From assembly GCA_910588655.1 (NCBI GenBank), contig CAJUPJ010000003.1:92430-156429 (forward strand): a stretch of DNA of 64,000 nt, read 5' to 3'. The position numbers and the translations under genes are program-made. This DNA comes from an uncultured Lachnospiraceae bacterium. GTDB lineage: Bacteria; Bacillota; Clostridia; Lachnospirales; Lachnospiraceae. The notes under the pieces are model-generated. The model ran no database searches. It was not told the origin of the DNA and saw only the letters and a program-made list of their open reading frames with translations. Of the stretch, positions 16,645 through 25,517 are shown one piece after another (position 1 is the first letter of the stretch; every line of letters begins with the position of its first letter).

Positions 16645-16744
16645 TGCGCAGGCGATTCCCGGGACTTCTGAAAAGCCCGTCTTAAAAATGCTTGGTTTAT
16701 GCGCATTTAAGGCGGTTTTTTCAGTTGTTTCGGAAAGCCTGCAG
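16645..16744 (+). promoter_or_regulatory. Long pnp leader hairpin, candidate RNase III/PNPase autoregulation site
   Basis: An outer stem pairs 'GCAGGC' (about 16648-16653) with 'GCCTGC' (16738-16743). An inner, roughly 20-pair imperfect stem joins 'CTGAAAAGCCCGTCTTAAAA' (from 16668) with the segment ending at 'TTTTTTCAG' (16724). E. coli pnp is autoregulated through such a leader duplex; the same role here is inferred. Confidence 0.5.
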
Positions 16745-16798
16745 TATAAAAAATAATCTGGCATTGCCAGAAGAGTTTATGCTCAGGAAGGAGATATA

Positions 16799-18886
16799 AT
16801 GTCATATAAATCATATTCTATGGAACTTGCAGGAAGGACGCTTACGGTTGATATCGGAAGGGTTGCAAAGCAGGCGAATGGTGCGGCACTTATGCACTAT
16901 GGTGAAACAACAGTGCTTTGTACTGCAACAGCATCGGACAAGCCAAGGGAAGGTATAGATTTCTTCCCGCTTTCAGTAGAATTTGAAGAAAAGATGTATG
17001 CCGTTGGCAAAATACCAGGCGGCTTTAATAAACGTGAAGGAAAGGCTTCAGAAAATTCAGTCCTTACAGCAAGGGTTATAGACAGGCCTATGCGCCCTCT
17101 TTTCCCAAAGGATTACCGCAATGACTGTACATTAAATAACCTTGTGCTTTCAGTAGACCCTGAGTGCCGTCCTGAACTTGTTGCAATGATTGGTTCAGCA
17201 CTTGCAACAAGCATTTCAGATATACCATTCTGCGGGCCATGTGCAACTACACAGCTTGGCATGGTGGATGGGGAATTTGTAGTAAACCCTGGACAGGAAG
17301 CCTGGGATAATGGAAGCTTAAGGCTTACGGTTGCATCTACAAGTGAAAAGGTTATTATGATTGAAGCAGGTGCAGACGAAATCCCTGAGGATAAGATGCT
17401 TGAGGCAATCTATCTTTGTCATGGCATTAACCAGACAATTATTGAATTTATTAATAAAATTGTGGAAGAGACTGGCAAGCCAAAGCATGAATATACAAGC
17501 TGTGCAATTCCAGAAGAAATGTTTACTGCAATTAAAGAAATTGTGCCTCCAGAGGAAATGGAAGAGGCAGTATTTTCAGATGATAAACAGGTACGTGAGG
17601 AAAATATCCGCCAGGTAACTGAAAAGCTGGAGGAAGCATTTGCAGATAATGAGGAATGGCTTGCAATTCTTGGGGAAGCAATTTACCAGTACCAGAAGAA
17701 AACAGTCCGCAAGATGATTTTAAAAGACCATAAAAGGCCAGATGGACGCCAGATTACGGAAATAAGGCCTCTTGCAGCAGAAGTTGACCTTATTCCAAGG
17801 GTGCATGGTTCAGCAATGTTTACACGTGGACAGACACAGATTTGTACAATTACAACACTTGCACCGCTTTCAGAGAAGCAGAAGGTGGACGGGCTTGACG
17901 CATTTACAACAGAAAAAAGGTATATGCACCATTACAATTTCCCATCATATTCTGTAGGGGAGACAAAGCCAAGCCGCGGGCCTGGAAGGCGTGAAATCGG
18001 GCATGGTTCATTAGCTGAAAAGGCACTTGTGCCAGTGCTTCCAAGCGAAGAGGAATTCCCATATACAATACGTACAGTTTCAGAAACATTTGAGTCAAAT
18101 GGTTCTACATCACAGGCAAGTATATGCGCATCAACAATGTCACTTATGGCAGCAGGTGTCCCTATTAAGAAACCTGTTGCAGGTATTTCATGTGGTCTTG
18201 TTACAGGTGAAACTGATGATGATTATATTGTGCTTACAGATATACAGGGGCTGGAAGATTTCTTTGGCGACATGGATTTCAAGGTTGCAGGGACAAAAGA
18301 TGGTATTACAGCAATACAGATGGATATTAAAATACATGGGCTTACAAAACCTATTGTAGAAGAGGCAATAAGCCGTACACGTGAAGCAAGGATGTATATT
18401 CTTGACAATATTATGCTTCCTGCAATTAGTGAGCCACGTAAAAATGTAGGCAAATATGCACCTAAAATTATACAGATGCAGATTGACCCTATGAAGATAG
18501 GTGATGTAGTAGGACAGAGAGGCAAGACAATTAATGCACTTATTGAACGTACAAATGTAAAGATTGATATTTCAGATGAGGGAATGGTTTCAATCTGTGG
18601 TGAAGATGAAGCTTTAATGGCAGAGGCAAAGAGGCTTATTGAAATTATTGTTACGGACTTTTATGAAGGACAAGTCCTTGAAGGCGAAGTAATAAATATA
18701 AAAGAATTCGGTGCGTTTCTTGAATTTGCTCCTGGCAAAGAAGGAATGGTGCATATTTCCAAAATTGCCAAAGAGAGGATAAACCATGTCGAGGATATCC
18801 TTACCCTTGGTGACAGGGTTAAGGCTGTATGCCTTGGCAAAGATAAAATGGGAAGGATAAGCTTTAGTATTAAGGATGTTAAATAA
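16799..18886 (+). CDS. pnp: Polyribonucleotide nucleotidyltransferase (PNPase)
   Basis: PNPase degrades RNA 3' to 5' with phosphate, acting as a trimer in mRNA turnover. The 695-residue protein has two RNase PH domains (about 1-230 and 315-540), with 'GKIPGGFNKREGKASENSVL' in the first and 'GPGRREIGHG' in the second. A KH domain ('IGDVVGQRGKTINALIERTN', about 555-610) and an S1 domain (about 622-692) follow. 'AAGGAGATATA' precedes the ATG. The usual neighbour rpsO is absent. A long leader hairpin suggests autoregulation. The stop TAA overlaps the next gene's ATG (TAATG). Confidence 0.97.
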   Translation: MSYKSYSMELAGRTLTVDIGRVAKQANGAALMHYGETTVLCTATASDKPREGIDFFPLSVEFEEKMYAVGKIPGGFNKREGKASENSVLTARVIDRPMRPLFPKDYRNDCTLNNLVLSVDPECRPELVAMIGSALATSISDIPFCGPCATTQLGMVDGEFVVNPGQEAWDNGSLRLTVASTSEKVIMIEAGADEIPEDKMLEAIYLCHGINQTIIEFINKIVEETGKPKHEYTSCAIPEEMFTAIKEIVPPEEMEEAVFSDDKQVREENIRQVTEKLEEAFADNEEWLAILGEAIYQYQKKTVRKMILKDHKRPDGRQITEIRPLAAEVDLIPRVHGSAMFTRGQTQICTITTLAPLSEKQKVDGLDAFTTEKRYMHHYNFPSYSVGETKPSRGPGRREIGHGSLAEKALVPVLPSEEEFPYTIRTVSETFESNGSTSQASICASTMSLMAAGVPIKKPVAGISCGLVTGETDDDYIVLTDIQGLEDFFGDMDFKVAGTKDGITAIQMDIKIHGLTKPIVEEAISRTREARMYILDNIMLPAISEPRKNVGKYAPKIIQMQIDPMKIGDVVGQRGKTINALIERTNVKIDISDEGMVSICGEDEALMAEAKRLIEIIVTDFYEGQVLEGEVINIKEFGAFLEFAPGKEGMVHISKIAKERINHVEDILTLGDRVKAVCLGKDKMGRISFSIKDVK

Positions 18887-19383
18887 TGCCGGATACTAAA
18901 AATATAGCACGTATTGGAATGCTGGTGGCAGTAGCATTTGTGCTAAGTTATATAGAATCAGTGCTGCCTTTAAACTTAGGCATACCTGGAATAAAGGCAG
19001 GACTGTCAAATATTGTAGTAGTATTTTCAATTTTTTACTTCCGCCCATTAACAGCTTTTGGCATATCAATTGTACGCATAGTGTTGTCAGGGCTTGCATT
19101 TGGAGGCTTGTCAGGTATGCTTTACAGCATGGCAGGTGGAATTCTGAGTTTTATTATAATGCTGGTATTAAAGAAGACACAGAAGTTTTCTGTTTATGGT
19201 GTAAGCGTAGCAGGCGGGGTGTTCCATAATATAGGGCAGATACTTGTTGCTATGGCAGTGCTCCAGAACAGCATGGTTGTTTACTACCTGCCGTTCCTGC
19301 TTGTAGCAGGGGTTGTGGCAGGCATAATAACAGGTATGCTTGCAGCAATACTTGTAAAAAGGTTTGGGGATGCAGGTGTATAA
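18886..19383 (+). CDS. Gx transporter family membrane protein (heptaprenyl diphosphate synthase component I-like)
   Basis: The 165-residue integral membrane protein has about five hydrophobic segments. It contains the family hallmark 'PLNLGIPGIKAGLSNIVVV' near residue 25 and 'GGLSGMLYSMAGGILSF' in the middle. This is the Hpre_diP_synt_I/Gx transporter family, small ECF-like S-component-type proteins whose substrate is uncertain. In many Firmicutes it sits near prenyl diphosphate synthase or flavin-related genes; here it is translationally coupled to pnp through a TAATG overlap. Two terminators follow it. Confidence 0.82.
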   Translation: MPDTKNIARIGMLVAVAFVLSYIESVLPLNLGIPGIKAGLSNIVVVFSIFYFRPLTAFGISIVRIVLSGLAFGGLSGMLYSMAGGILSFIIMLVLKKTQKFSVYGVSVAGGVFHNIGQILVAMAVLQNSMVVYYLPFLLVAGVVAGIITGMLAAILVKRFGDAGV

Positions 19384-19398
19384 GTATATAATACAGGG

Positions 19399-19427
19399 AA
19401 AAACAGGCATTAAATGCCTGTTTTTCT
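19399..19427 (+). terminator. Terminator of the pnp operon
   Basis: 'AAAAACAGGCATT' pairs with 'AAATGCCTGTTTTT' and continues into 'CTTTT'. It is 18 bases after the transporter stop codon. Confidence 0.8.
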
Positions 19428-19438
19428 TTTAGAATAAA

Positions 19439-19477
19439 AGATTTGGCATTATCTGATAATGCCAAATCTCTTTTTCT
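19439..19477 (+). terminator. Second, tandem terminator
   Basis: A perfect 15-pair stem, 'AGATTTGGCATTATC' (19439-19453) with 'GATAATGCCAAATCT' (19455-19469), is followed by CTTTTTCT. With the preceding hairpin it insulates the mannitol locus from pnp read-through. Confidence 0.75.
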
Positions 19478-19482
19478 ATTTG

Positions 19483-19512
19483 TTGCAAAACAAGCTATAA
19501 TATTAGTATAAT
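19483..19512 (+). promoter_or_regulatory. Candidate promoter of mtlA
   Basis: TTGCAA (19483-19488) and TATAAT (19507-19512) have an 18-base spacer. A 10-base palindrome ACTGGCCAGT (19534-19543) lies downstream in the leader and could be a regulator site. Confidence 0.5.
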
Positions 19513-19633
19513 AAATCTATCAAAAAGGGATTGACTGGCCAGTTATGCCTCTGACGTAATTATAACTGCTTCCTTCTGGCTGTTATTTTTAGTGGCAGGA
19601 GTGCAGGAATTTTAGAATAAGCGAGGTATGCGT

Positions 19634-21025
19634 ATGAAAGAAAAAGTACAATTATTTGGAAGGTTTCTAAGTGGAATGGTAATGCCAAATATTGGTGCAT
19701 TTATAACATGGGGTCTTATAGCGGCGCTGTTTATTCCAACAGGCTGGATACCAAATGAAAAGTTTGCCGCATTAGTAGACCCTATGTCACATATGCTGCT
19801 GCCGCTGCTTATTGCCTATACAGGCGGTGAAGTGGTTGCAGGCAAGCGTGGCGGTATAATTGGTGCAATCGCAGCTATGGGTGTTATTGTTGGTTCACCA
19901 GATACACCAATGTTTATAGGGGCTATGATAGCCGGTCCGTTATCAGGCTGGATTATCAAGCAGTTTGACAAGCAGATAGAAGGGCATGTTAAAGCAGGCT
20001 TTGAAATGCTTGTAAATAACTTTTCTTTAGGGATTATAGGTGGTATTCTTGCATTAATTTCAATGGCTGGGATTACGCCCCTTGTCAATGTATTAAGCAA
20101 TGCTATGAGTTCAGGTGTTAATTTCTTCGTGGAACATGGGCTGCTGCCTCTTGTAAGCCTTTTTATAGAGCCAGCCAAAGTATTGTTCCTGAACAATGCA
20201 ATTAACCAGGGAATATTGTCACCAATGGGTATACAGCAAGTAACGGAAGCAGGCAAGTCCGTATTCTTCCTTCTGGAAGCAAATCCAGGCCCAGGGCTTG
20301 GCGTGCTGCTGGCTTATTGCATAGCAGGAAAAGGAAGTGCGAAAAGCTCTGCACCAGGAGCAGTTATAATCCATTTCCTTGGCGGTATACATGAAATATA
20401 TTTCCCATACATACTTATGAACCCGTTATTACTTCTGGCAACAATCGTTGGCGGTGCATGTGGTGTATTTGTATTTACAATGTTTGACGTGGGTCTTGTG
20501 TCAGCAGCATCACCAGGAAGCATAATTGCAATACTTGCAATGGCAGAGCGCCACAGTTATATAGGGCTGGTAATTGGCGTGCTCCTGGCAGCAGTTGTTT
20601 CATTTGTAATATCACTTCCAATACTTAAATTTATGGGAAAAGATACTTCATTAGAAGAAGCACAGGCAAAGAAAGATGCAATGAAAAGCCAGTCTAAGGG
20701 TATGCCAGTACAGAGCAGCAATAAAGCACCATCTGGAAAAATACATAAAATTGCTTTTGCCTGTGATGCAGGAATGGGTTCAAGTGCAATGGGTGCAACA
20801 GTGCTTAAGAAGAAAATAGCAGAAGCAGGAATGTCAGGCATTGAGGTAATACATACACCAGTATCATCAATACCTGCAGATGTACAGATAGTAGTAACAC
20901 ACAGGGATTTAGGTGAACGTGCTGCACATAGCAACCCGGATGCAAGGCTGGTACTTATAACAAATTTCCTTGCAGCGCCAGAATACGGGCAGCTTATAGA
21001 AGACTTAAAGCAGACAAACCTGTAA
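19634..21025 (+). CDS. mtlA: PTS system mannitol-specific EIICB component
   Basis: This is the mannitol permease: it transports and phosphorylates mannitol to mannitol-1-phosphate. I choose the second ATG (19634), because 'GCGAGG' is seven bases upstream of it but only one base before the ATG at 19628. The 463 residues comprise an IIC membrane domain (about 1-340, 'GRFLSGMVMPNIGAFITWG', 'GGIHEIYFPY') and a IIB domain (about 370-463). The phospho-accepting residue is Cys377 in 'FACDAGMGSSAMGA'. The IIA domain is separate (mtlF, 24069). mtlR follows after 94 bases. A double terminator separates it from pnp. Confidence 0.95.
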   Translation: MKEKVQLFGRFLSGMVMPNIGAFITWGLIAALFIPTGWIPNEKFAALVDPMSHMLLPLLIAYTGGEVVAGKRGGIIGAIAAMGVIVGSPDTPMFIGAMIAGPLSGWIIKQFDKQIEGHVKAGFEMLVNNFSLGIIGGILALISMAGITPLVNVLSNAMSSGVNFFVEHGLLPLVSLFIEPAKVLFLNNAINQGILSPMGIQQVTEAGKSVFFLLEANPGPGLGVLLAYCIAGKGSAKSSAPGAVIIHFLGGIHEIYFPYILMNPLLLLATIVGGACGVFVFTMFDVGLVSAASPGSIIAILAMAERHSYIGLVIGVLLAAVVSFVISLPILKFMGKDTSLEEAQAKKDAMKSQSKGMPVQSSNKAPSGKIHKIAFACDAGMGSSAMGATVLKKKIAEAGMSGIEVIHTPVSSIPADVQIVVTHRDLGERAAHSNPDARLVLITNFLAAPEYGQLIEDLKQTNL

Positions 21026-21119
21026 AAATCCTATATTCCATTTATTCTGGGCAGGATGCGAGTTAAACATATTCCCCGCTTTGCCTTAGCGGAAAACAAC
21101 AGAAAGGAATAGCTGCGCC

Positions 21120-23210
21120 ATGAAGATTTTATCAAGAGCAAAACAGATATTAAAAATACTTCTTACAGAAGAAGAAGCAATACCTGTAAAGTCCCTGGCA
21201 GAGAAAATTGGTGTAAGCAAGCGTACTACCCAGAGGGAACTTGAATATATAAGCTCATACCTTAAAGGATATGATATAAAATATTTTTCAAAAACAGGTA
21301 CGGGCATATGGCTTGAAGGGACACAGGAAGAAAAAGAAAGGCTGCTTTCCTTTTTATGCCAGGAGGAAAGCCCTGATGTTCCTGATAAAGAGGAACGCAG
21401 GAAGCGCCTTATATTAGAAATATTAAAAGAAAAAGGTCTTAAAAAACTGTTTTATTACAGCAGCAAGTTTGGTGTAAGTGAAGCGACAGTAAGTACAGAC
21501 CTGGAAGCAATAAGGGAGTGGCTTTCTGGTTTCGGGCTTGATATAATAAGGAAACCAGGAAGCGGCATATATGTAGAGGGTACAGAAGAAAATTACCGTA
21601 AAGCAATAGGGGCATTTATTAATGAAAACCTGGATACAAGTCTTTTACGTGAAGCATATGAAAATACAGATGAAATGCCAGAAAATTATAAGTATACAAG
21701 AAAGAACGGTATACATGGTATTCTTGATGAAAACATTGTTAAAAATGTAATGGAATGTATTAACAATATTGATGACAAAAGGGTGGCATCACTTACTGAG
21801 AATTCATATATGGGGCTGGTTATCCATATTTCTATTGCAATAAACCGCATTATGAAGAATGAAGTAATAGAGGAAAGTGCCAAAATAGAAGAGGATATTG
21901 TTAAGGATATTGATTATTCACTTGCAGTAAAAATTGCGTCAAAGCTTGAAGAAGAGTTCCAGATTAAAATACCAGAAATTGAAATTACATATATCTGGCT
22001 TCATATTAAAGGCTCTAAACATGAGAAAATACAATATGGTGCTGCACAGCCGTTAGCGAGCGGAACACAGCTACGCGGGCTTGTCAATGAGATGATAGAT
22101 GCATTCGATGAAGAAAATGCTTACCTGGTTAAGCAGGATGACGAATTCCTGCAAGGGCTTTTAGCACACTTACAGCCAACAATTATAAGGCTTGTGCATG
22201 GAATGAAAATACACAATCCCATGCTTGAAGAGATAAAAAGCAGTTATGCAGAATTGTACAAGAAATGCGAAGCAGTTGCAAGGGTGCTTGGTGAAAGCCT
22301 GTGCAAAGAAGTACCACCAGAGGAAACAGGCTTTCTTACAGTACATTTCGGGGCAGCAATGGTAAGGCTTGAAGGCAGAAAAGAAAAACTGCGTAAAGTA
22401 CATGCTGGAGTAGTCTGTTCAAGTGGCATTGGAATTTCAAGGCTTATGTCATCAAAGCTTAAAAAAGTATTCCGTAATAAAATGGTTCTTTCAACATATG
22501 GCAAGAATGATGTAACCCCATATATTATAGGTAAAACAGATTTCTTTATTTCGAGCATACCATTGGAAATAGAAGATGTGCCTGTATTGTATGTAAACCC
22601 TTTACTAAATGAAAAAGATATGGAAGAAATCAGGCATCTTTTTTATAAATATGAAAGGCTTCCACAGAAGCATGAAGAAACAGGCTCTTTCCAGGAACAG
22701 CTTGACCAGATTAATAAAGTAGCTGCACAGATAAAACTTCTTCTAAAATATATGGGATATTTTAAAGTAAATGGACTGGTTACTTTTGACAGGCTTCTGG
22801 TTATGATTGGTGAAGAAATATCACCCTATTCTGACAGGCGTGAAATGATACGCGAAGCACTGCAAAGAAGGGAAGAAATATCAAGCCAGATTTTTGCAGA
22901 GTTTGGTTTTGCACTTCTGCATGCAAGGACAAAAGGTGTTGTAAGGCCAGAATTTACTATATGCACTACACATGACAAAAAGCCGTTTAAAGATGCTTAT
23001 TTTAAAGAAATACAGGTTGTAATTATAATGCTTGTGCCAGAGGATGAAAATACCCGGGTTAATAATGAAATAATGGGTTATATAAGCAGCCTGTTAATTG
23101 AAGAAGCAGATTTTCTGGAAATGCTTAAAAATGGTGAAAAAGAGGAAATAAGGAATATGCTTTCAGTATATTTAAAGAAATTCTTTAACCAGTATATTTC
23201 AAAAATATAA
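21120..23210 (+). CDS. mtlR: PRD-domain transcriptional activator of the mannitol operon
   Basis: The 696-residue regulator has the MtlR layout. Two N-terminal helix-turn-helix segments (about 1-65 and 90-150) are followed by two PTS-regulation domains (about 190-290 and 305-410). An EIIB-like domain has Cys433 in 'VVCSSGIGISRLM', and an EIIA-like domain (about 545-690) has His601 in 'LLHARTKG'. Such proteins are switched by phosphorylation from HPr and EII components and activate the mannitol genes. It lies directly downstream of mtlA, and its stop codon is followed within about 7 bases by a palindromic element. Confidence 0.93.
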   Translation: MKILSRAKQILKILLTEEEAIPVKSLAEKIGVSKRTTQRELEYISSYLKGYDIKYFSKTGTGIWLEGTQEEKERLLSFLCQEESPDVPDKEERRKRLILEILKEKGLKKLFYYSSKFGVSEATVSTDLEAIREWLSGFGLDIIRKPGSGIYVEGTEENYRKAIGAFINENLDTSLLREAYENTDEMPENYKYTRKNGIHGILDENIVKNVMECINNIDDKRVASLTENSYMGLVIHISIAINRIMKNEVIEESAKIEEDIVKDIDYSLAVKIASKLEEEFQIKIPEIEITYIWLHIKGSKHEKIQYGAAQPLASGTQLRGLVNEMIDAFDEENAYLVKQDDEFLQGLLAHLQPTIIRLVHGMKIHNPMLEEIKSSYAELYKKCEAVARVLGESLCKEVPPEETGFLTVHFGAAMVRLEGRKEKLRKVHAGVVCSSGIGISRLMSSKLKKVFRNKMVLSTYGKNDVTPYIIGKTDFFISSIPLEIEDVPVLYVNPLLNEKDMEEIRHLFYKYERLPQKHEETGSFQEQLDQINKVAAQIKLLLKYMGYFKVNGLVTFDRLLVMIGEEISPYSDRREMIREALQRREEISSQIFAEFGFALLHARTKGVVRPEFTICTTHDKKPFKDAYFKEIQVVIIMLVPEDENTRVNNEIMGYISSLLIEEADFLEMLKNGEKEEIRNMLSVYLKKFFNQYISKI

Positions 23211-23216
23211 CTTTGT

Positions 23217-23905
23217 GGGATAATTTACAGTTATCTGGTGTTTGTGTGTGGATGACGGACGCAAGGTTTCCAGTGTCCCGCTAAATTATTCAATGACAGG
23301 GCACGCTTGCGCTACGTTAGCCCACGCAGCGGCACATAAAGCCCATATATCCCCAAAAACTCCTGGGATATATGGGCTTAAATGCCGGCGGTGCTAAAGT
23401 GCCCCTGTCATTGAATAATATTAGATGGAACACTGGAAACCTGCTGTTCCCTGGCAGAATTACAGAAAAAACCACTAAACACTAAATTTAATATAATAAC
23501 TGTAAATTATGTTATGGGGAAGATGATTTAGACGAACGAAAATTATTCCACCTGTGCGGTTGGATAATAAGTGGCTAGCAAAATCATTCTCCTTCCCATT
23601 ACAGTTATCTTATTTTTATGCTTTATTGTAATGTAAATTGCTGGTAACAGGTTTCGCGTGCCATGATGCCAGCAATATTCCGTTAAAGGGGTACTTTGAG
23701 CCCGCCGGCATTTAAGCCAGATATTTAATGTTACGGAATAAACGCCAGTTTATTTTGGAACATTAAATATCTGGCTTTATGTGCCGCTGCGTGGCTCACC
23801 GTAGCGGAAGCGTACCCCTGTACGGAATATTCTGGCTCTGGCACAGAAACCGTCCGTCCACCAACCCTTACAAAAACACAAACACCAGATAACTGTAAAT
23901 TATCC
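23217..23905. repeat. Composite palindromic element, copy E/F (complete)
   Basis: The ends are inverted repeats: 'GGATAATTTACAGTTATCTG' at the left and its near complement at 23886-23905. Module E (23265-23441) has base stem 'GGTTTCCAGTGT' with 'ACACTGGAAACC' and apical arms 23339-23353 with 23365-23379. Module F (23651-23851) has apical arms 23714-23732 with 23759-23777, 19 perfect pairs. It is an inverted copy of the element at 10.1-10.9 kb. In the linker (23539-23562) it carries 'AAAATTATTCCACCTGTG', the end of the second palindrome family. It separates mtlR from mtlF. Confidence 0.82.
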
Positions 23906-23966
23906 TATTTGTCCTGCTACGGATATTATTTGGTTTAAAAATGGCATCAACCAATAACGCCAAATA

Positions 23967-23998
23967 AAAAGGTCTTTTCATTGAAAAGACCTTTTTTT
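23967..23998 (+). terminator. Terminator between the repeat and mtlF
   Basis: 'AAAAGGTCTTTTC' pairs with 'GAAAAGACCTTTTTTT', a strong stem with a long T tract. It would stop transcripts coming from mtlR before mtlF. Confidence 0.8.
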
Positions 23999-24010
23999 CC
24001 GGGTTATAAT
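23981..24010 (+). promoter_or_regulatory. Candidate promoter of mtlF, overlapping the terminator
   Basis: TTGAAA (23981-23986), inside the 3' arm of the terminator hairpin, lies 18 bases before TATAAT (24005-24010). This gives the distal mannitol genes their own start. Confidence 0.5.
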
Positions 24011-24068
24011 ATACTTACAAAGAAAAAAAACAACGAGCCGGAAAAGATGGCAGAGGAGGTATCTTATT

Positions 24069-24524
24069 ATGTTATTTAAATCAAAAAAGAAAACAGAGAA
24101 AAAGGAACTTTTATACCGTGAAAATATCAAGGTAAACTGCAAGGCAAAACCACAGGAAGAAGTTATAAAAGAAGTGGGACAGATGCTTGTTGATGCAGGC
24201 TATGTAGACCAGCCTTATGTTGAAGCAATGGTGAAAAGGGAAGAAAGCTGTTCCACATTTATGGGAAACGGGCTTGCACTTCCACATGGCATTGAAGAAG
24301 CCAAAAAAGATATTAAAGACTCTGGTATTGCAGTAATGACATTCCCAGAGGGTACTTCATGGGGGGATGAAACTGCAAATATAGTAGTTGGCATTGCCGG
24401 GGTTGGTGAGGAACACCTTCAGATTCTTTCAGTAATTGCAGAAAAAATGCTTGATGAATCTGCTGCAGAAAAACTTGCAAATGGTGATGTTGATACAGTA
24501 TACAGCATTTTAGGCAGCAATTAA
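24069..24524 (+). CDS. mtlF: PTS system mannitol-specific EIIA component
   Basis: This soluble phosphocarrier passes the phosphoryl group from HPr to the IIB domain of MtlA. The 151 residues contain the EIIA(Mtl/Fru) site 'NGLALPHGIEEAKK' with His73. An N-terminal basic segment precedes the domain. The ATG follows 'AGAGGAGGTATCTT'. It heads the distal set mtlF, fruK-like kinase, SorE-like dehydrogenase, ptsH and ptsI, all on the same strand with gaps of 23 to 31 bases. It is separated from mtlA-mtlR by an 858-base gap holding a palindromic element, a terminator and a new promoter. Confidence 0.93.
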   Translation: MLFKSKKKTEKKELLYRENIKVNCKAKPQEEVIKEVGQMLVDAGYVDQPYVEAMVKREESCSTFMGNGLALPHGIEEAKKDIKDSGIAVMTFPEGTSWGDETANIVVGIAGVGEEHLQILSVIAEKMLDESAAEKLANGDVDTVYSILGSN

Positions 24525-24553
24525 CAGATAAAAACGGAAAGGGGACTGGCGAA

Positions 24554-25486
24554 ATGATAGTAACAGTAACAATGAATCCAGCTATTGATAAAACAGTTGA
24601 AATAGGTTACCTGCAGCAAGGAGGTTTAAACCGCATAAGCAAAGTTGAATATGATGCCGGTGGCAAAGGCATTAATGTTTCAAAAACAATATGTGAGCTT
24701 GGCGGCAAAAGCATTGCAACAGGTTTCCTTGCAGGAAATGCAGGGCGTACCATTAAAAATGTGCTGGATGAAAAAGGTATACAGAATGATTTTGTGTGGA
24801 TTAAAGGCGAAACCAGGACAAATACAAAAGTATTTGAAGAAAATGGCATGGTTACAGAACTTAATGAGCCAGGGGCAGTACCATCAGCAGATGAATTAAA
24901 AGAGCTTATAGATAAACTGGAAGGATATGCATCCAAAGATACATTATTTGTGCTGGCAGGAAGTGTTCCAAATGGAATGGATAAAGATATATATGCAGAA
25001 ATAATTGATACTGTACATAAAAAAGATGCAGCGGTATTTCTGGATGCAGATGGTGAACTGTTCAGGAGCGGGCTTAAAGCAATGCCTGATATTATTAAGC
25101 CAAACCGGCTTGAGCTTGAAGAATATGCCAGGTTTGATTATAAAGCATCAGAGCAGGAAATAGCAAACATTGCAAGAAGGCTTATAGATGAAGGAATAAG
25201 CACAGTAGCGGTTTCTATGGGTAAATGTGGTGCAATGCTTTTAAAGAAGGATTATGAAGCCAAAGCACCAGCACTTTCTGTAAAAGCACATTCTACAGTA
25301 GGTGCAGGGGATGCAATGGTAGCAGCGCTTTCATATGCATATGAAAACAGCCTTGATAATGACGAAACATTAAAGCTTGGAATTGCAACATCAGCCGGGG
25401 CAGTAACAACAATAGGCACAAAGCCTCCAGCAAAAGAACTTGTTATGAAATTAAAAGAAGATGTAGTTATAGAAGGAATAGATTAA
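24554..25486 (+). CDS. fruK: 1-phosphofructokinase family sugar-phosphate kinase (PfkB)
   Basis: The 310-residue protein begins 'MIVTVTMNPAIDKTV', contains 'GGKGINVSKTICELGG' (about 36-51), and has the catalytic 'GAGDAM' with Asp253. These features match the 1-phosphofructokinase/tagatose-6-phosphate kinase branch of the PfkB family. It phosphorylates a ketose monophosphate at the free end, most simply fructose-1-phosphate to fructose-1,6-bisphosphate. Its place between mtlF and a SorE-like dehydrogenase, rather than in a fructose PTS operon, suggests that fructose-1-phosphate arises here from mannitol-1-phosphate. 6-Phosphofructokinase or tagatose-6-phosphate kinase activity cannot be excluded by sequence alone. 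Confidence 0.82.
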   Translation: MIVTVTMNPAIDKTVEIGYLQQGGLNRISKVEYDAGGKGINVSKTICELGGKSIATGFLAGNAGRTIKNVLDEKGIQNDFVWIKGETRTNTKVFEENGMVTELNEPGAVPSADELKELIDKLEGYASKDTLFVLAGSVPNGMDKDIYAEIIDTVHKKDAAVFLDADGELFRSGLKAMPDIIKPNRLELEEYARFDYKASEQEIANIARRLIDEGISTVAVSMGKCGAMLLKKDYEAKAPALSVKAHSTVGAGDAMVAALSYAYENSLDNDETLKLGIATSAGAVTTIGTKPPAKELVMKLKEDVVIEGID

Positions 25487-25517
25487 ATTTTAAAAATAGA
25501 AAGACGGGGTATAAAAT

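Noticed and set aside
10115..23905. Palindromic elements considered as insertion sequences or CRISPR-like arrays
   Set aside because: No transposase frame, no clear target duplications at either complete copy, and no regular repeat-spacer pattern.
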